Assembly (NCBI GenBank): GCA_929200255.1
Contig: CAKMYZ010000003.1
Span: forward strand, 150,549-214,548
Direction of reading: 5' to 3'
DNA: 64,000 nucleotides
Source: an uncultured Alphaproteobacteria bacterium
GTDB lineage: Bacteria; Pseudomonadota; Alphaproteobacteria; Rhodobacterales; Rhodobacteraceae
Part shown: positions 46,866-55,543 of the stretch, in pieces
Layout: every line of letters begins with the position of its first letter
How positions within the stretch are numbered: position 1 is the stretch's first letter
Program-made: the position numbers and the translations under genes
Notes under the pieces: model-generated
The model's input: only the letters and a program-made list of their open reading frames with translations
What the model was told of the DNA's origin: nothing
Database searches by the model: none

Positions 46866-47291
46866 ATGATTGCATCGCAGACGGAGCATGCGACCTGTGT
46901 TGCATGGGATGGCCGGGCCGTTCTGATCACTGGTAAATCAGGCGCGGGTAAATCTGCCTTGGGATTGATGCTGATGGGGCTGGGGTGTAGGCTCGTGGCG
47001 GATGACCGCACTGTGCTGACCGCGACAGATGGCGGCCTGCTTGCCAGCTGCACTCCAACGATCGTGGGGCTGATTGAAGCGCGTGGCATCGGGATTCTGA
47101 ACGCTGACCATGTTCCGCAGGCCTTGGTCCAGCTTGTGGTTGATCTGGACACCACCACCGAGGAGCGTTTGCCACAACGCCGCGTTATCACGCTATTGGG
47201 ATGTGATATCCCCTTGATCTCAGGACGTGAAGGCCCACTCTTTGCTGCAGCTGTTTTACAGACACTTAGAGGCGGTTGGAGCGACCAATGA
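46866..47291 (+). CDS. hprK: HPr kinase/phosphorylase, short alphaproteobacterial form
   Basis: 141 residues, lacking the N-terminal domain of the Firmicute enzyme. The P-loop [13 protein letters not shown] (Gly23-Ser30) is intact, followed by [12 protein letters not shown] and ARGIGIL. It would phosphorylate HPr at Ser46, encoded three genes downstream. The stop overlaps the rapZ ATG. In related species this kinase links PTS status to ChvG/ChvI. Confidence 0.92.
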   Translation: MIASQTEHATCVAWDGRAVLITGKSGAGKSALGLMLMGLGCRLVADDRTVLTATDGGLLASCTPTIVGLIEARGIGILNADHVPQALVQLVVDLDTTTEERLPQRRVITLLGCDIPLISGREGPLFAAAVLQTLRGGWSDQ

Positions 47292-48202
47292 CAGATCAGA
47301 ACCCAGATCCGACACAGCGGGCGGCGACCGTTCTGCTGGTGACCGGGCCATCTGGAGCAGGGCGATCCACAGCGATCAACGCCCTAGAGGATCTGGGCTA
47401 TGAGGTGATCGACAACCTGCCTCTGTCGCTGTTGCCGCGCCTGCTGGACGGGCCCCCGCCCAGCAGGCCACTGGCGTTGGGTTTGGATGTGCGCAACCGC
47501 GATTTCAGCACCACGGCCCTAATCGAAATTATCGATCAACTGGCGGGTCAGCACAGCAAGGCATCGCAAGTTCTGTTTCTGGATGCTGGCGAGGAAGATT
47601 TGGTGCGCCGGTATTCCGAGACACGTAGGCGCCATCCTCTGGCCCCTGCCGGCCCACCATTGGCTGGGATCGCCGCAGAGAAGGATATGCTGATCCCGAT
47701 CCGGGCGCAGGCAGATGTTCTGATAGATACCTCGGGGCTGTCGCCGCATGATCTCAAGGCTGAGATTGACCGTTGGTTTGGTACGCCCGAAGGTGGTCAG
47801 CTTGGCGTGACCTTTCATTCGTTTTCCTACAAACGCGGTCTGCCTCGGGGCTTGGACATCGTGATGGACTGCCGTTTTCTCCGTAACCCCCATTGGGACG
47901 ACAAACTGCGCAAGCTGGATGGTCGCAACGCAGATGTGGCGGCCTATGTGGTCGCTGATCCCCGGTTTGATGCATTTTTCGCGCAACTCAAGTCGTTGAT
48001 TGATCTGCTGCTGCCCGCACATAAGGATGAGGGCAAGGCGCATCTTTCGGTCGGTTTTGGGTGTACCGGAGGGCAACACCGGTCCGTCATGCTTGTCGAA
48101 CGCATGGCGCAAGCCCTTGCACAGGACGGCTGGCATGTATCTAAACGACATCGGGAATTGGAGCGCCGTGGCGTTCTGGATGACAAGGGACAGACGGTTT
48201 GA
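47288..48202 (+). CDS. rapZ: RNase adapter protein RapZ (YvcJ/YhbJ family nucleotide-binding protein)
   Basis: 304 residues. The N-terminal nucleotide domain has GPSGAGRST, so the Walker A Lys is replaced by Arg. The C-terminal domain has [26 protein letters not shown] and [14 protein letters not shown]. In enterobacteria RapZ controls glmS through small RNAs and RNase E. The target in alphaproteobacteria is unknown. The ATG overlaps hprK, and the TGA overlaps the EIIA TTG. Confidence 0.91.
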   Translation: MTDQNPDPTQRAATVLLVTGPSGAGRSTAINALEDLGYEVIDNLPLSLLPRLLDGPPPSRPLALGLDVRNRDFSTTALIEIIDQLAGQHSKASQVLFLDAGEEDLVRRYSETRRRHPLAPAGPPLAGIAAEKDMLIPIRAQADVLIDTSGLSPHDLKAEIDRWFGTPEGGQLGVTFHSFSYKRGLPRGLDIVMDCRFLRNPHWDDKLRKLDGRNADVAAYVVADPRFDAFFAQLKSLIDLLLPAHKDEGKAHLSVGFGCTGGQHRSVMLVERMAQALAQDGWHVSKRHRELERRGVLDDKGQTV

Positions 48203-48594
48203 TCGGCATTGTGATCGTGGCACATGGGGGCTTGGCGCAGGAATATCTTGCGGCTGTTGAACATGTTGTCGGACCGCAACCTGGGATGCTCAGCATTGCT
48301 ATCGGCCCCGAAGATGATCGCGCGACCAAACAGGCCGAGATTTGTGATGCTGCCGATTCAGTGGACACTGGCGACGGTGTTGTGATTGTCACGGATATGT
48401 TTGGCGGCTCGCCCACCAATCTGTCTTTGCGGGCCTGCAGTCCAGATAACCGGCGCATCCTATATGGGGCCAACCTGCCCATGTTGATCAAGCTCGCCAA
48501 GTCACGCGGCGCCAGCGTGCCCGACGCCGTTGAGGCTGCGATTGTGGCCGCCCACAAGTATATTAACAGCCATAGTGGTGGACTGCCGCAGTGA
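48199..48594 (+). CDS. PTS system mannose-type EIIA protein (regulatory)
   Basis: 131 residues of the EIIA-Man fold: [15 protein letters not shown] with the phospho-acceptor His9 and [15 protein letters not shown]. No EIIB, EIIC or EIID genes are nearby, so the protein most likely acts in regulation rather than sugar uptake. The start is TTG overlapping the rapZ stop (TTGA). The stop overlaps the ptsH GTG. Confidence 0.9.
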   Translation: MIGIVIVAHGGLAQEYLAAVEHVVGPQPGMLSIAIGPEDDRATKQAEICDAADSVDTGDGVVIVTDMFGGSPTNLSLRACSPDNRRILYGANLPMLIKLAKSRGASVPDAVEAAIVAAHKYINSHSGGLPQ

Positions 48595-48860
48595 CCAATG
48601 CCCGCCTTGAAATCAAGAATATCAAAGGGCTGCACGCCCGCGCCTCTGCTAAGCTGGTTGAAGTTGTTGAAAGCTTCGATGCCGATGCTACCGTCAGCAA
48701 AGATGGCGAGAGCACGGGTGGCGACAGCATCATGGGCCTTTTAATGTTGGCAGCTTCCATCGGAACATTTATTGAAGTGGAAACCCGTGGCCCACAGGCG
48801 GAAGAGCTTTTGACGGCAATCACCAACCTTGTCGCAGACAAGTTCGGCGAAGGTGACTGA
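48591..48860 (+). CDS. ptsH: Phosphocarrier protein HPr
   Basis: 89 residues. His15 (GLHARASAK) accepts phosphate from enzyme I, and Ser46 (GGDSIMGLLMLAAS) is the HPr-kinase site. It starts with GTG overlapping the EIIA stop (GTGA). Enzyme I is not in the window. With HprK and EIIA it makes an incomplete regulatory PTS. Confidence 0.93.
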   Translation: MTNARLEIKNIKGLHARASAKLVEVVESFDADATVSKDGESTGGDSIMGLLMLAASIGTFIEVETRGPQAEELLTAITNLVADKFGEGD

Positions 48861-48889
48861 CACGGACAAGACCGAATGGGACACGCGTT

Positions 48890-49768
48890 TTGACCGAGAC
48901 AAGCTCCAAAGCTCCTGCGCCGCCTGTCATCGAAAGGGCAACCCCTCGGGTCTATGACCGCTCTGCGCTGACCTATTCCAATACATTTGACAGCCCCGTT
49001 CGGCGGGCGATCATCAAATCGATTGAGTGGTGTACCGGTAAAGTTCACATCATCCGCATGATCCGCGAGTTTGAGCGCCGGGGCAAATACCATGGTCAGG
49101 CGTTCTGGCGCGGCGCATTGGATGTCATGGGGATTGATCTGATCACTCCGCAGGCGCAGCTGGATCGCATCCCTAAGACCGGCCCGGTCGTCATCGTTGC
49201 CAACCATCCTCACGGAATGGTCGATGGCATGGTTTTTGCCGATCTCATCGGGCGGGTGCGTACGGATTACCGCATTCTGACCCGTGCCTTTTTAACCGAC
49301 ATCGACGGCGATGCCGGCGCGTTTCTGATCCCCGTCCCGTTCCCCCATGAGGAAGACGCACAGGCCAAGATGGTTGAGATGCGCAAACAATCCATGGCCC
49401 ACCTCAAAGAAGGTGGCGTCATTGCCGTGTTCCCCTCTGGCGTGGTGGCCTCATCCAACAGCCTCTTTGGCCCGATGGTCGAGGATGAATGGAACCTTTT
49501 TACCGCCAAAATGATCCGGCTGTCTGGAGCGCGCGTTGTACCGCTGTTTTTCCCCGGGGCGAATTCGCGTTGGTATCAGATGGCCAATCAAATATCGGCC
49601 ACGTTGCGGCAGGGTCTGTTGATTCATGAAATCGTCAAGGCGTGCGGTAAACCGCAGAAACCCATTGTGGGTCACCCGTTTGATGAGGGTGAGGTAAAAG
49701 AGCGCCTTAAGGACCAGCGCGCGTGCATGGCCTGGATGCGGGAACAGACGTTGAACCTGCGAGACTGA
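48890..49768 (+). CDS. Lysophospholipid/1-acyl-glycerol-3-phosphate acyltransferase family protein
   Basis: 292 residues. The acyltransferase HX4D motif is NHPHGMVDG, followed by block III FPSGVVASS and block IV VVPLFFPGANS, typical of the PlsC/hemolysin-like group that also includes the ornithine-lipid enzyme OlsA. There is no paired olsB, so the acyl acceptor is open. The start is TTG at 48890. It follows ptsH by 29 nt. Confidence 0.82.
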   Translation: MTETSSKAPAPPVIERATPRVYDRSALTYSNTFDSPVRRAIIKSIEWCTGKVHIIRMIREFERRGKYHGQAFWRGALDVMGIDLITPQAQLDRIPKTGPVVIVANHPHGMVDGMVFADLIGRVRTDYRILTRAFLTDIDGDAGAFLIPVPFPHEEDAQAKMVEMRKQSMAHLKEGGVIAVFPSGVVASSNSLFGPMVEDEWNLFTAKMIRLSGARVVPLFFPGANSRWYQMANQISATLRQGLLIHEIVKACGKPQKPIVGHPFDEGEVKERLKDQRACMAWMREQTLNLRD

Positions 49769-49972
49769 ACCGCGTGTCATAATGATACCTTAGATTTGTC
49801 GAAGCTTCCGCCCATTTGCGTGGCAAGAACTGGCCAAATTTGTTGCTAGCCTGTGGACTCCTCCAAGCCGCAGGCCGCAACAAGGGGTCAGTTGTGAAGT
49901 CGGCTATGCGCTCTTCTGGCAGGACCCTTCTGTTTTTTTTGGTGAGTACTTCAAGGTTTACGGAGCAGACAG

Positions 49973-50212
49973 ATGGTCGACATTTCACACAAATCAAACG
50001 CCGAATCCAACGGCGTGTTTTCGGCCGTCGTTGGTGTCGTTTCGGGCGCGCTTAGGAGTATCGACAAAGTGCTGATTTCTCAGGGTGCGGCGAATGCCCG
50101 AATGCGGAAAGTTGAACGACTGAACGCGAAATCAGATGATGAACTGGCCATGTTGGGTCTGCACCACGAGGACATCATCAGAACCGTCTTCAGCGACTAT
50201 GTCGACAGTTAA
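49973..50212 (+). CDS. Small DUF1127-like protein
   Basis: 79 residues. The C-terminal MRKVERLNAKSDDELAMLGLHHEDIIRTVF resembles the DUF1127 module (arginine-rich helix plus L.ELA.LGL..DI). The DUF1127 motif in other alphaproteobacteria binds RNA or tunes phosphate and carbon responses. The N-terminal half is a weakly hydrophobic helix. GGAGCAGAC precedes the ATG. It is preceded by a 204-bp region with a T8 run near 49930. Confidence 0.68.
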   Translation: MVDISHKSNAESNGVFSAVVGVVSGALRSIDKVLISQGAANARMRKVERLNAKSDDELAMLGLHHEDIIRTVFSDYVDS

Positions 50213-50309
50213 GCAGACCCGTCTCGCTGTGCTTTGTATCGATATTTGACAGCCTGATCGCTCAGCTACTAACCGGTTGTGGACGGCGATCAAAATCGGG
50301 CGCTGGCCG

Positions 50310-51185
50310 TTACCGTGTGGGCACTGGCATGTCACCGCGGTAGTCGTAGAACCCGCGTTTCGACTTTCGTCCGAGCCATCCGGCTTCGACGTATTTTGTC
50401 AGCAGCGGACAAGGCCGGTACTTTGTATCGGCCAGGCCGTCATGCAGCACGTTCATGATGGCAAGACATGTATCCAGTCCGATGAAATCTGCCAATTCCA
50501 GCGGTCCCATGGGATGGTTGGCGCCAAGTTTCAGTGACGTATCGATGGATTTGACCGAACCGACGCCTTCGTACAGCGTATAGATCGCCTCATTGATCAT
50601 CGGCATCAGAATACGGTTCACGATGAAGGCGGGAAAATCTTCGGCTGTGGCAGAGGTTTTCCCAAGCCGCTCAACAACGCCGTGGCAGGCCTTGAATGTG
50701 GCCTCGTCCGTGGCAATACCGCGAATCAGTTCGACCAGTTGCATGATCGGGACCGGATTCATGAAGTGGAACCCCATGAATTTCTCAGGTCGATCCGTGC
50801 GCGATGCAAGTCGGGTGATCGAGATTGAAGAGGTGTTCGACGTCAATATCGTATCTGGTTTCAGGTGTGGCACCAGATCTTCGAAGATAGCCGTCTTGAT
50901 CGCCTCACGTTCTGTTGCGGCCTCAATGATCAGGTCGGTCTGGCCGAGATCGGTCAGCGTCTGGGTTGTGCTGATCCGCTTGAGGGTCTCGGCCTTGTCG
51001 CTGCCACTGATCAGTTCTTTGCTGACCTGCCGGTCCAGATTGCGATCAATCAGGGCAAGGGCATCTTGCAACGCGTCCTCACTGATATCAGTCATCAGGA
51101 CGTCATACCCGGCAAGCGCGAACACATGTGCAATCCCGTTGCCCATCTGACCTGCGCCAACGATTCCAACCTGTTCAATAGCCAT
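50310..51185 (-). CDS. hbd: 3-hydroxybutyryl-CoA dehydrogenase
   Basis: 291 residues. The NAD motif is GIVGAGQMGNGIAHVFALAGYDV, the catalytic His sits in GFHFMNPVPIMQLVE, and NRILMPMINEAIYTLYEGVGS and LELADFIGLDT follow. Length and lack of a crotonase domain point to a short Hbd enzyme (acetoacetyl-CoA to 3-hydroxybutyryl-CoA) for C4 acyl-CoA metabolism. In many relatives it directly follows etfBA. Here a DUF6473 gene intervenes. Confidence 0.92.
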   Translation of the reverse strand: MAIEQVGIVGAGQMGNGIAHVFALAGYDVLMTDISEDALQDALALIDRNLDRQVSKELISGSDKAETLKRISTTQTLTDLGQTDLIIEAATEREAIKTAIFEDLVPHLKPDTILTSNTSSISITRLASRTDRPEKFMGFHFMNPVPIMQLVELIRGIATDEATFKACHGVVERLGKTSATAEDFPAFIVNRILMPMINEAIYTLYEGVGSVKSIDTSLKLGANHPMGPLELADFIGLDTCLAIMNVLHDGLADTKYRPCPLLTKYVEAGWLGRKSKRGFYDYRGDMPVPTR

Positions 51186-51345
51186 TCATGCACCCTCATC
51201 AGTTGCGCCGCACCATAGGCCCGCGCAGGGGGCAGCTTCAAGGCGGATCAGTTGCGAAAACTCTGTAGGGGTGCCCGCATTCACCATTTGGCAAATCATT
51301 TCGCCGAAACTCGCCATTGGTGCGGTGTACAAAGGTAACGAATCC

Positions 51346-52191
51346 ATGAAGCAAGAGGCGATAGAAACTGGCGAGCTGTCTTATTCCCCCTGTCGCTACA
51401 ATGGATCCCGCATGCTCTTTCGGGGGCCGCGCAGGCGATTGGACTTGCCTTACATCTGTTTTGTCGGCGGGACAGAGACATATGGCAAATTCATCGAAGA
51501 GCCCTTTCCGGCTTTGGTCGAAAAGGCGATGCGTCATACCTGCGTCAACTTCGGTTGCGTGAACGGAGGCATTGACGTTTTCGTCAAAGACCGCGCCGTT
51601 CTCGAAATCTGCAATCAGGCGGAGTTGACGGTGTTGCAGATCATGGGGGCGCAAAATCTGTCAAATCGGTTCTATTCCGTGCATCCGCGCCGCAATGACC
51701 GGTTTCTTCGGGCGTCTACCGTACTGCGGGCGATCTATCATGATGTTGATTTTTCGGAGTTTTCCTTCAATCGCCATATGTTGAGTACATTGCATGCCAA
51801 GTCGATTGATCGGTTTGAAACTGTGGTTGCCGAACTGCGCGAGGCATGGATCGCGCGCATGAAGACACTGATTGGCCATATTGGGGATCACTGCATCTTG
51901 CTGTGGTTCTCGGACGACCAATTGTCAAAAAGTCATTGGTCCGATCACCCAAATCAGTTGCAGACGGATCCACTGTTTATCACGATCTCGATGATCGAAG
52001 AGTTGCGTCCGATGGTCAAACAGATTGTAGAGGTCAACCCGTCAGATGCGGCGATAGCGCAGGGCACGCGTGGGATGCTGTTCCCAGCGTCTCAGGAAAA
52101 AGCCGCTGCCGAGATGCTGGGGGGAGAGGCACACATCGAGGCAGCGCGCACGCTGATCCCGGTGATCCGAGACAACCTCTATACGCTTTGA
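51346..52191 (+). CDS. DUF6473 family protein
   Basis: 281 residues, no signal peptide. Conserved N-terminus: ELSYSPCRYNGSRMLFRGPRRRLDLPYICFVGGTETYGKF. The FVGGTETYGKF segment resembles block I of SGNH hydrolases with the Ser replaced, and CILLWFSDDQL could be a later strand. I relate it from memory to a Rhodobacteraceae-rich domain of unknown function. ATG 51346 has AAAGGTAAC upstream. It lies alone between etfA and hbd, on the opposite strand, followed by a bidirectional terminator. Confidence 0.72.
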   Translation: MKQEAIETGELSYSPCRYNGSRMLFRGPRRRLDLPYICFVGGTETYGKFIEEPFPALVEKAMRHTCVNFGCVNGGIDVFVKDRAVLEICNQAELTVLQIMGAQNLSNRFYSVHPRRNDRFLRASTVLRAIYHDVDFSEFSFNRHMLSTLHAKSIDRFETVVAELREAWIARMKTLIGHIGDHCILLWFSDDQLSKSHWSDHPNQLQTDPLFITISMIEELRPMVKQIVEVNPSDAAIAQGTRGMLFPASQEKAAAEMLGGEAHIEAARTLIPVIRDNLYTL

Positions 52192-52239
52192 GGCATTACG
52201 GGTCGGTGGTTACTTTGTCGCGGGTGTCAGTTGAAATCA

Positions 52240-52267
52240 AAAGGCCCTTGCTGATGCACGGGCCTTT
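52240..52267. terminator. Bidirectional terminator between DUF6473 gene and etfA
   Basis: AAAGGCCC (52240-52247) pairs with GGGCCTTT (52260-52267), with a 12-nt loop. On the minus strand it is followed by TTGATTT. It sits 22 nt past the etfA stop. Confidence 0.75.
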
Positions 52268-52289
52268 CATAAGTCATTATTGACTGTCT

Positions 52290-53216
52290 TCAGAGTTTGT
52301 CTGTCAACTCTGGCACAGCATCAAACAGATCAGCCACAAGCCCGTAGTCTGCAACCTGGAAGATGGGTGCTTCTTCGTCCTTGTTGATTGCAACAATGAT
52401 CTTGCTGTCTTTCATACCTGCGAGGTGCTGAATTGCACCCGAGATACCAACAGCAACATAGAGATCAGGGGCGACGACTTTGCCCGTCTGGCCAACCTGC
52501 CAGTCGTTTGGCGCATAGCCGCTGTCAACCGCCGCACGGGACGCACCAACAGCCGCGTTCAGCTTGTCCGCCAGTTTTTCGATCAGCGCAAAGTCCTCTT
52601 CAGATCCAACGCCACGACCACCCGAAACAACGACACCCGCAGATGTCAGCTCTGGACGGTCAGAGGCAGCAACCTTGTCTTCGACCCATTCCGACAGGCC
52701 GGGATCGCCAGCAGCGCCGATGCTTTCCACAGTGGCCGTGCCACCCATTGCTGCGGCATCGTAACCCGCAGTCCGGATCGTCATGACCTTTTTGTCATCA
52801 GAAGATTTGACCGTCTGGATCGCATTGCCCGCATATATTGGGCGCTCAAAGGTGTCGCCATCGATGATGGCGGTGACTTCGGAAATAACCATTGCATCGA
52901 GCAGTGCCGCAACCCGTGGCATCACGTTCTTGGCGTCGGTTGTGCCAGGGGCCGCGATATGTGTGTAATCGCCCGCCAAGGACACGATCAGGTCCGCGGT
53001 CGGCTCTGCCAGACGGTGACCAAGTGCCGCATCTTCGGCGCAAAGCACCTTTGCGACACCGTCGATTGCTGCGGCTTCGTCAGCAGCAGCTTTGGCCGAT
53101 GCGCCAGCACAAAGTACCGTGACGTCGCCAAGCGCCTTTGCGGCGGTGACGGCTTTTGCGGTTGCGTCGACGGCCAATGCGCCGTCCGTGACTTCGCCAA
53201 TCAGAAGAACAGCCAT
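52290..53216 (-). CDS. etfA: Electron transfer flavoprotein alpha subunit
   Basis: 308 residues. N-terminal ETF domain, then the C-terminal FAD domain with [50 protein letters not shown] and [38 protein letters not shown]. It takes electrons from acyl-CoA dehydrogenases (including Mcd) and passes them to ETF-ubiquinone oxidoreductase. It starts one base overlapping the etfB stop. Confidence 0.96.
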   Translation of the reverse strand: MAVLLIGEVTDGALAVDATAKAVTAAKALGDVTVLCAGASAKAAADEAAAIDGVAKVLCAEDAALGHRLAEPTADLIVSLAGDYTHIAAPGTTDAKNVMPRVAALLDAMVISEVTAIIDGDTFERPIYAGNAIQTVKSSDDKKVMTIRTAGYDAAAMGGTATVESIGAAGDPGLSEWVEDKVAASDRPELTSAGVVVSGGRGVGSEEDFALIEKLADKLNAAVGASRAAVDSGYAPNDWQVGQTGKVVAPDLYVAVGISGAIQHLAGMKDSKIIVAINKDEEAPIFQVADYGLVADLFDAVPELTDKL

Positions 53217-53974
53217 TACACAGCCCCCGCTTCTTTGAGTTTTTCAACAAGTTCGTCGACCGAACCCACAATGATGCCAGCCTTGCGCGCTTCGGGTTCT
53301 GTTGTGCTGACGATGCTGAGACGTGGTGCGACATCAACGCCGTAGTCCGCTGGCGTTTTTTCGTCCAACGGCTTTTTCTTGGCTTTCATGATGTTGGGCA
53401 AAGACGCGTAGCGTGGCTCGTTCAGGCGCAGGTCTACGGTGACGATTGTTGGCATCTTGACCTTGATGGTCTGCAAGCCGCCGTCGACTTCGCGTGTGAC
53501 TGTCGCGCTGTCGCCGTCGATGTCCACTTCGGACGCAAAGGTCGCCTGTGACCAGCCGAGCAGTGCAGACAGCATCTGACCGGTGGCGTTCATATCATTG
53601 TCGATGGCTTGCTTGCCACAAAGCACCAGGCCGGGCGCCTCTTCCTTGACGATAGCGGCAAGAATCTTGGCAACAGCCAGCGGTTCAATGTCGTGATGCA
53701 CATCGTCGGCTGCAACGACGAGGATCGCGCGGTCGGCGCCCATGGCAAGGGCGGTGCGCAGTGTTTCCTGACTTTGCTTGACGCCAATCGAGACAGCAAT
53801 CACTTCGTCAATCTTGCCCGCTTCACGCAGGCGAATGGCCTCTTCGACGGCGATTTCGTCGAATGGGTTCATCGACATTTTGACATTTGCGAGATCAACA
53901 CCGGAACCATCCGCTTTGACGCGAACCTTCACATTGTAGTCGATCACGCGTTTGACGGGTACAAGGACCTTCAT
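53216..53974 (-). CDS. etfB: Electron transfer flavoprotein beta subunit
   Basis: 252 residues. [24 protein letters not shown] is the canonical start, [26 protein letters not shown] and [24 protein letters not shown] are the AMP-binding landmarks, and the recognition loop [23 protein letters not shown] docks dehydrogenases. The first gene of etfBA. Its upstream 249-bp region holds a TTGACGT-GT-ACGTCAG dyad and a 26-bp palindrome. Confidence 0.96.
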   Translation of the reverse strand: MKVLVPVKRVIDYNVKVRVKADGSGVDLANVKMSMNPFDEIAVEEAIRLREAGKIDEVIAVSIGVKQSQETLRTALAMGADRAILVVAADDVHHDIEPLAVAKILAAIVKEEAPGLVLCGKQAIDNDMNATGQMLSALLGWSQATFASEVDIDGDSATVTREVDGGLQTIKVKMPTIVTVDLRLNEPRYASLPNIMKAKKKPLDEKTPADYGVDVAPRLSIVSTTEPEARKAGIIVGSVDELVEKLKEAGAV

Positions 53975-54089
53975 CTGCGTTCTTCTCCTAAGAATCTGAT
54001 CAATTATCTTCTCGGAATGTTGTTATCGTGCGCGTGGCCGGGAAAACAGTGCAAAATCGACGCGGGGGCGCCCACTGACGCCAAGTTTT

Positions 54090-54105
54090 TTGACGTGTAC
54101 GTCAG
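54090..54105. promoter_or_regulatory. Dyad operator candidate upstream of etfBA
   Basis: TTGACGT-GT-ACGTCAG, with core arms TGACGT/ACGTCA. It is 116 bp from etfB and 119 bp from rpiB. The pattern is close to the LiuR (MerR family) consensus TTnACGTnnACGTnAA as I remember it. LiuR controls branched-chain amino acid catabolism, and etf genes are plausible members. Confidence 0.45.
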
Positions 54106-54114
54106 ATTCTGGGG

Positions 54115-54140
54115 GTAAGGTGGATCATGATCCACCTTAC
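54115..54140. repeat. 26-bp perfect palindrome, copy 2
   Basis: Identical to 42490-42515 over 26 bp (each half GTAAGGTGGATCA). Here it lies in the divergent region between etfB and rpiB, so it cannot be a shared terminator. Confidence 0.85.
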
Positions 54141-54223
54141 TGTCGGGAATATGATGGACCCGATTTCGGCTTGTGGTATTGGGCGTCCAAAGCAGGATTT
54201 TACAACAAGAGGACGCTGTTCCA

Positions 54224-54673
54224 ATGTCAGGTACCACACGCATTGTCTTGTCGAGCGATCACACAGCCATCCCGATGCGCCGCGCAATTGCTGCACATAT
54301 TGCCGCGCAGGGGTTTGAGGTCACAGATATCGGCCCAACCGCGCCGGAAAGCACCCCATATCCGCAACATGGCGAAGCCGCAGCAAGGCATGTTGCTGAC
54401 GGGTGCAGCGATATGGGAATTGTCATATGCGGTACTGGCCAGGGTATCATGATGGCTGCCAATAAGGTCAGGGGTATTCGTTGCGGTGTATGTTCGGACA
54501 CGTTCTCGGCCCGCATGATTCGTCAGCATAATGATGCAAACATGATGGCCTTGGGCGTGCGGGTTGTGGCCGAAGGCCTTGCGCTTGATATTGTCGACGC
54601 GTTTTTACAAGCCCGCTTTGACGGTGGCCGTCATACCGCCCGCGTGGACATGATCAAGGCGCTTGAAGCGTAG
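54224..54673 (+). CDS. rpiB: Ribose-5-phosphate isomerase B (RpiB/LacAB family)
   Basis: 149 residues. Catalytic Cys69 and nearby Thr71 are in GIVICGTGQGIMMAANK. SSDHTA near the N-terminus and RQHNDANMMALG complete the site. It interconverts ribose 5-phosphate and ribulose 5-phosphate. The start MSGTTRIVLSSDH is preferred over ATG 54173. Alternative sugar-phosphate isomerase activity within the LacAB family cannot be excluded. Confidence 0.9.
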   Translation: MSGTTRIVLSSDHTAIPMRRAIAAHIAAQGFEVTDIGPTAPESTPYPQHGEAAARHVADGCSDMGIVICGTGQGIMMAANKVRGIRCGVCSDTFSARMIRQHNDANMMALGVRVVAEGLALDIVDAFLQARFDGGRHTARVDMIKALEA

Positions 54674-54695
54674 GGCCGGGGCCCCGGACACGTTT

Positions 54696-55271
54696 TTACG
54701 CGCGATTGGCCCCGGGCACCCATAGCACATCATCTTTGCCATTGTTGTTGGCGATGCGTGCTGCCTGAAAGCACCAATCCGACAGTCGGTTGAGGTATTT
54801 CACTGCGGCGGGATTCACGGCTTCCATCGTGGCCAGCTCAACCGTCAGCCGCTCGGCCCGGCGCGATACCGTCCGACAAAGATGCAGATGTGCGGCCAGC
54901 GGCGACCCTCCGGGCAGGATAAAACTGCGCAGTGGTTCGACGTCCTTGGTCATATCGTCGATTTGCGCCTCAAGCCGCGCTACCTGTGCATCCGTCATGC
55001 GCAGCACGGGGAATTCTGCCTCACCATCTTTTTCCATGTCTGGACGGCAAAGATCGGCCCCCAGATCGAACAGATCATTCTGGATCATCGCCAGTTGGTC
55101 ATCCAAAGTGCCCGTCGCATGCAACCGGGCCATGCCGACGGTCGCGTTGGTTTCATCCACCGTTCCATATGACGTGACCCGCATGGAATGTTTGGCCACC
55201 CGGCTTCCGTTGCCCAATGCGGTTTCGCCCGCATCACCGGTTCTGGTGTAGATTTTGTTCAGAACAACCAT
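54696..55271 (-). CDS. PduO-type cob(I)yrinic acid a,c-diamide/cob(I)alamin adenosyltransferase
   Basis: 191 residues. The ATP-binding N-terminus is YTRTGDAGETALGNGSRV, then YGTVDETNATVG, and the C-terminal RRAERLTVEL and LNRLSDWCFQAAR helices. It makes adenosylcobalamin, needed by ethylmalonyl-CoA and methylmalonyl-CoA mutases, which fits mcd elsewhere in the window. It follows the HIG1-like gene by 4 nt on the minus strand. Confidence 0.92.
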   Translation of the reverse strand: MVVLNKIYTRTGDAGETALGNGSRVAKHSMRVTSYGTVDETNATVGMARLHATGTLDDQLAMIQNDLFDLGADLCRPDMEKDGEAEFPVLRMTDAQVARLEAQIDDMTKDVEPLRSFILPGGSPLAAHLHLCRTVSRRAERLTVELATMEAVNPAAVKYLNRLSDWCFQAARIANNNGKDDVLWVPGANRA

Positions 55272-55275
55272 GTGC

Positions 55276-55482
55276 TCAGCCTCCTTGCCCGCGCAGGTAG
55301 ACGAAAAGCACGATCAGGATGACCGCAATCAACTGCGCTCCGATCCGCCAGCGCATGATCTTATTGGCGTTCTTGCGATTGAATGCACCACCTTTGCCAA
55401 AGCTGCCAAGCCCGAGTACCAAGATACCCAACACTGCCAGAACGGCCAGGGTCATCACCCAGAAAAGCGGATCACTTGCCAT
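55276..55482 (-). CDS. Small twin-transmembrane HIG1-like protein
   Basis: 68 residues with two membrane helices (about 8-28 and 45-63) joined by a basic loop FNRKNANKIMRWRIGAQ. That loop matches the bacterial HIG1/twin-transmembrane family. Mitochondrial HIG1 proteins associate with cytochrome oxidase, and a respiratory role here is inference. It is tightly upstream of the PduO adenosyltransferase. Confidence 0.8.
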   Translation of the reverse strand: MASDPLFWVMTLAVLAVLGILVLGLGSFGKGGAFNRKNANKIMRWRIGAQLIAVILIVLFVYLRGQGG

Positions 55483-55543
55483 TTGTTTGCGTCCTTATTC
55501 GTTGCCCCACGCGATGTAGCAGGCTGGTGTGTGAAGGAAACCC

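Noticed and set aside
49816..50055. 79-codon frame overlapping the DUF1127-like gene
   Set aside because: Different frame from the DUF1127-like protein, no ribosome-binding site, includes the T8 leader run. Judged non-coding.
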